Origin: Roseiarcus sp963836695
GTDB taxonomy: Bacteria; Pseudomonadota; Alphaproteobacteria; Rhizobiales; Beijerinckiaceae
DNA length: 64,000 nt
Assembly (NCBI GenBank): GCA_963836695.1
Contig: CAWIKX010000040.1
Coordinates: forward strand, 310,001 to 374,000
Reading direction: 5' to 3'
The translations under genes were made by a program, and so were the position numbers. A model generated the notes under the pieces. That model was not told the origin of the DNA. It worked only from the letters and a program-made list of their open reading frames with translations, and searched no databases. The first letter of the stretch is position 1; each line of letters starts with the position of its first letter. Positions 61,504 to 64,000 of this stretch are shown here, piece by piece.

Positions 61504-63020
61504 CGGCGCCTGCAGAATCGCAAACAGCGCTCCTCAAGATGAAAAACATCGTCAAGGAGTATCGAGGCGTCGCCGCGCTGAAAGACATCGACTTCGATCT
61601 CTTTCAGGGCGAGGTGCACGCGATTGTGGGCGAGAACGGGGCGGGCAAATCGACCCTGGTCAAGATCCTGTCCGGCGCCGTCACGCCCACCGCCGGGGAC
61701 ATTCTCCTGGACGGTCAACCGATACAAATTTCCGGTCCCGCCAGCGCCCGGCGGTACGGGATCGCCATGGTCTACCAGGAGACAAGTCTCGTCCCGACAC
61801 TGACGGTCGCGCAGAACCTCTATCTGGGCGATGAGAAATTCTTCAATCGCCTGCGGGGAACTTATATCGACGCCCAGCAGCTGCTTCAGTCGCTAAATTT
61901 TCCAGTCGATCCGACCGCCATCGTCCAGTCGCTCGGCACGGCGAAGCGGCAGATGGTCGAAATCGCGCGAGCGGTCCGGCTCAAAGCAAAAATCATCATC
62001 TTCGATGAACCGACCGCGACGCTCACTCCGGAGGAAAAGCACCATCTCTTCGCCTTGATCGATAGGCTTCGCAACGAACGGGTCTCGGTTATCTTCATCA
62101 GCCACGCGCTGGAAGAAGCGCTCGAGATCTCCGATCGGATCACCATTCTGAGGGACGGCAGCCATATCATAACCGGCGAAGCCAAAACCTTCTCGCGCGA
62201 AACGATCATCCGCCACATGGTCGGTCGATCGCTGACCGACGAGCTCTATCGTCCAGCGGCCGAAACGCGCGAGATTCGCCGCCCGGGTGAAAAAATTCTG
62301 AGCGTTCAGAATCTATCGATGCAGAACGTGGTGCGGAACACGTCCTTCTCGATTTTTGCGCGACAGATCACAGGGATCTTCGGGCTCGTGGGCTCAGGCC
62401 GTACGGAGACGGCCAAGATTGTCGCCGGCGCCTTCAAACGCGACCTTTTTCACGGCGGGGACATTCGTTTCGAAGGGAGGTCCGTGCGCTACCGGACGCC
62501 GCGTCAGGCGGTCGAAGACGGAGTGGTCTACGTGACCGAGGACCGCAAAGCCGAGGGCTTCTTCGAGACGATGTCCGTCGCAGAAAACATCTATATCGGA
62601 CAGATTTCGAGCCGCCAGTCGCGAGGAATTGCAATCAGTATGAGCGAGATGCGCGACCTCGCCGCCAGTTGGGGGAAGACCCTGACACTCAAGACGCTGA
62701 ATAGCGACGCTCGGGTGATTGAGCTATCGGGTGGCAATCAACAGAAGGTCGTCATTGCAAAATCTTTAGTTCAGAAACCGAAGCTGATCATATTCGATGA
62801 GCCTACGAGGGGTGTGGACGTCGGCGCGATCGCCGAAATCCACCATCTCATCTCGAACCTCGCGGATGACGGCCTCGCCGTTATTCTCATATCGTCCTAC
62901 TTGCCGGAAATCCTGAGCTTGTCCGACCGCATCCTAGTTTCGAGGCAGGGGCGGATTGTCGAAGAGCTTTCGCCTCGGGAGGCGACGTCCGAAGCGGTCA
63001 TGTTCGCGGCGGTTCACTGA
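61500..63020 (+). CDS. Sugar ABC transporter ATP-binding protein with two NBDs (RbsA/MglA type)
   Basis: A 506-residue duplicated ATPase. First domain: Walker A GENGAGKST at 44-52, Walker B IIIFDEPTATLTPEE and the switch His FISHALEEAL. Second domain: degenerate Walker A GLVGSGRTETAK, as is normal in RbsA-like proteins, signature LSGGNQQKVVIAKSL and LIIFDEPTRGVDVGA. It energises the two permeases of this operon. ATG at 61500 overlaps the upstream stop. Last gene of the operon; the SDR gene converges 13 bases later. Confidence 0.92.
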   Translation: MTAPAESQTALLKMKNIVKEYRGVAALKDIDFDLFQGEVHAIVGENGAGKSTLVKILSGAVTPTAGDILLDGQPIQISGPASARRYGIAMVYQETSLVPTLTVAQNLYLGDEKFFNRLRGTYIDAQQLLQSLNFPVDPTAIVQSLGTAKRQMVEIARAVRLKAKIIIFDEPTATLTPEEKHHLFALIDRLRNERVSVIFISHALEEALEISDRITILRDGSHIITGEAKTFSRETIIRHMVGRSLTDELYRPAAETREIRRPGEKILSVQNLSMQNVVRNTSFSIFARQITGIFGLVGSGRTETAKIVAGAFKRDLFHGGDIRFEGRSVRYRTPRQAVEDGVVYVTEDRKAEGFFETMSVAENIYIGQISSRQSRGIAISMSEMRDLAASWGKTLTLKTLNSDARVIELSGGNQQKVVIAKSLVQKPKLIIFDEPTRGVDVGAIAEIHHLISNLADDGLAVILISSYLPEILSLSDRILVSRQGRIVEELSPREATSEAVMFAAVH

Positions 63021-63033
63021 CCAGCCGCTCGGC

Positions 63034-63822
63034 TCACGTCATATAGACGCCGCCGGTCACATTGATTCCCTGCCCTGTCATGAACCGGGCCCTATCTGAG
63101 CAAAGGAACACGACGACGTCCGCCACGTCTTCAGGCTCTTCGAGCCGCCCGAGGGGCGTCTGCGCCACGTAGTCGTCCACGACCTGTTGCGCCGACACGT
63201 TGCGCAGGTGGGACTCCCACTCGATCTCACGCGACTGCATTCCGGTCTTCACGAAGCCCGGGCAGACGGCGTTGACCCGGATTCCGTTAGGGGCAAGTTC
63301 GCGCGCCAGCGCCTGAGTCCAGCCGAGCACCGCAAATTTCGAAGCCGAATAGTGCGCGAGCAGCGGCGCGCCCACTTTGGCCGCGAGCGAAGCGGTATTG
63401 ACGATGCAGCCCGCGCCTTGAGCGACAAAATGTCGAGCCGCGATTTGATTCGCGAGGAATATTCCGCGCGCGTTGACTGCGAAATTGAAGTCCCAATCCT
63501 CGTCGGTGAGCTCAAGGGCATGGCTCATTGTCGAGACGCCCGCATTTGCGATGCAGATCTCGCAACCGCCTAAGAACTTGAGCGCCTCGTCAAACGCGCG
63601 CTCGACCGACGCGCGCTTTCGCACGTCGATCTCGACGGCGATCGAGCCCGCGCCGATTTCTTTCGCTGTTCGCTCAGCCGTCTCGCGATCGATATCGGCG
63701 ACCGCGACCTTCACTCCGCTTCGAGCGAGCGCGTGCCCAATCGCCCGGCCGATGCCGTTCGCGCCGCCGGTGATAAATGCGCGCTTGCCGTCGAGCTCGG
63801 AATAAGGCGAACCAGCCGGCAT
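63034..63822 (-). CDS. SDR family oxidoreductase, probable polyol or sugar dehydrogenase
   Basis: A 262-residue classical SDR. Cofactor loop TGGANGIGRAIG, Asp in VAVADIDRE (NAD preference), IANAGVS, catalytic Ser in VNTASLAAKVG, Tyr/Lys in YSASKFAV, and the ending GQGINVTGGVYMT. The start at 63822 (MPAGSPYS) is chosen because GGGAGGG precedes it; the frame extends 13 residues upstream. Its convergent position beside a sugar ABC operon suggests it oxidises the imported compound, but that is inference. Confidence 0.85.
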   Translation of the reverse strand: MPAGSPYSELDGKRAFITGGANGIGRAIGHALARSGVKVAVADIDRETAERTAKEIGAGSIAVEIDVRKRASVERAFDEALKFLGGCEICIANAGVSTMSHALELTDEDWDFNFAVNARGIFLANQIAARHFVAQGAGCIVNTASLAAKVGAPLLAHYSASKFAVLGWTQALARELAPNGIRVNAVCPGFVKTGMQSREIEWESHLRNVSAQQVVDDYVAQTPLGRLEEPEDVADVVVFLCSDRARFMTGQGINVTGGVYMT

Positions 63823-63945
63823 TGTCCCTCCCACGTTCTGCGGGTTGAGGCATATCAGCAAAACCGAGAGCCGCGAAGACGCTTTCTGTTTGAGAATGTC
63901 GCCGTCGGCGCTAGGTTGCGGAAAGCCCCTTCTCTCTTCGGCGCG

Positions 63946-64000
63946 ATGATCGAGCGCCTCTCAGCGCATGAGGATTCCTGCATGGTCTTCGACTTCCTGG
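63946..64000 (+). CDS. Possible start of a gene cut by the right edge
   Basis: An ATG at 63946 opens a frame that stays open to the window end, reading MIERLSAHEDSCMVFDFL. It is divergent from the SDR, a good place for a new gene, but only 18 codons are visible and no domain can be named. The bases between 63823 and 63945 would be the shared control region. Confidence 0.3.
   Translation, partial: MIERLSAHEDSCMVFDFL

Noticed and set aside
1..64000. tRNA, rRNA or prophage/integrase genes
   Set aside because: No cloverleaf-like or rRNA-like stretch and no recombinase, transposase or phage gene was recognised while reading the window.

Overview
The window is a high-GC bacterial chromosome segment, most likely from an alphaproteobacterium of the Hyphomicrobiales (Rhizobiales; possibly a Beijerinckiaceae or Methylocystaceae relative). 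The reasons are the overall gene style, a PEP-CTERM protein with an alphaproteobacterial-type tail, PRC-barrel and DUF1254 proteins, dispersed palindromic intergenic repeats at about 29.9-30.1 kb, and a CcrM-like GANTC signal. The lineage is an inference from gene content; no rRNA or tRNA was found.

Layout. 0-5.4 kb: the N-terminal part of heme O synthase (ctaB), an ABC exporter, a RibD/DHFR-like reductase, and a translationally coupled methyltransferase-glycosyltransferase pair. 5.4-9.8 kb: two divergent MFS paralogues, the second followed by a flavodoxin-fold reductase. 9.8-15.9 kb: an outer-membrane barrel, a secreted protein, a broken histidine phosphatase, an orphan RND-type outer-membrane factor, a membrane protein and a methyltransferase. 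16-22 kb: a nitrate/taurine-type ABC permease and ATPase, a methyltransferase, a cytochrome c, an NMT1/THI5-like binding protein and a divergent 8-oxoguanine-deaminase-like amidohydrolase, which suggests purine salvage. 22-25 kb: a membrane protein with a C-terminal TIG-like domain, an MliC-family protein with a decayed second copy, and a PRC-barrel protein. 25-32 kb: a Na/Pi cotransporter coupled to a P-type ATPase, two palindromic repeats, an amidase and PPK2. 32-44 kb: tandem small membrane proteins, SDRs, a broken pterin dehydratase, a broken DUF4239-like gene, a Tat-exported amidohydrolase, DUF1254, PEP-CTERM, an alpha/beta hydrolase and gamma-glutamyltransferase.

44.2-55.9 kb is a ten-gene chemosensory operon on the minus strand with nearly every junction overlapping: a soluble MCP with two signalling tips, a triple-CheW protein, CheB, a HEAT protein, CheR, a receiver, CheA, CheY, CheC and a PAS-rich hybrid histidine kinase. 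No flagellar gene is present. 56.2-63.8 kb is a ribose-type ABC operon: permease, binding protein, terminator, a permease fused to an SMP-30-like beta-propeller, a second propeller-type protein, a two-domain ATPase, and a convergent SDR.

The most unusual observation is at base level. Eleven single-base insertions break genes across the window. Eight are explained exactly by GANTC having become GANNTC, one more overlaps a GANTC site, and a nonsense codon in the pterin dehydratase is explained by GATTC having become GATTT. GANTC is the site methylated by CcrM in alphaproteobacteria. The likeliest explanation is systematic base-calling error at methylated adenines, so many apparent pseudogenes here are probably intact in the cell. 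A mutational process at these sites is the less likely alternative.
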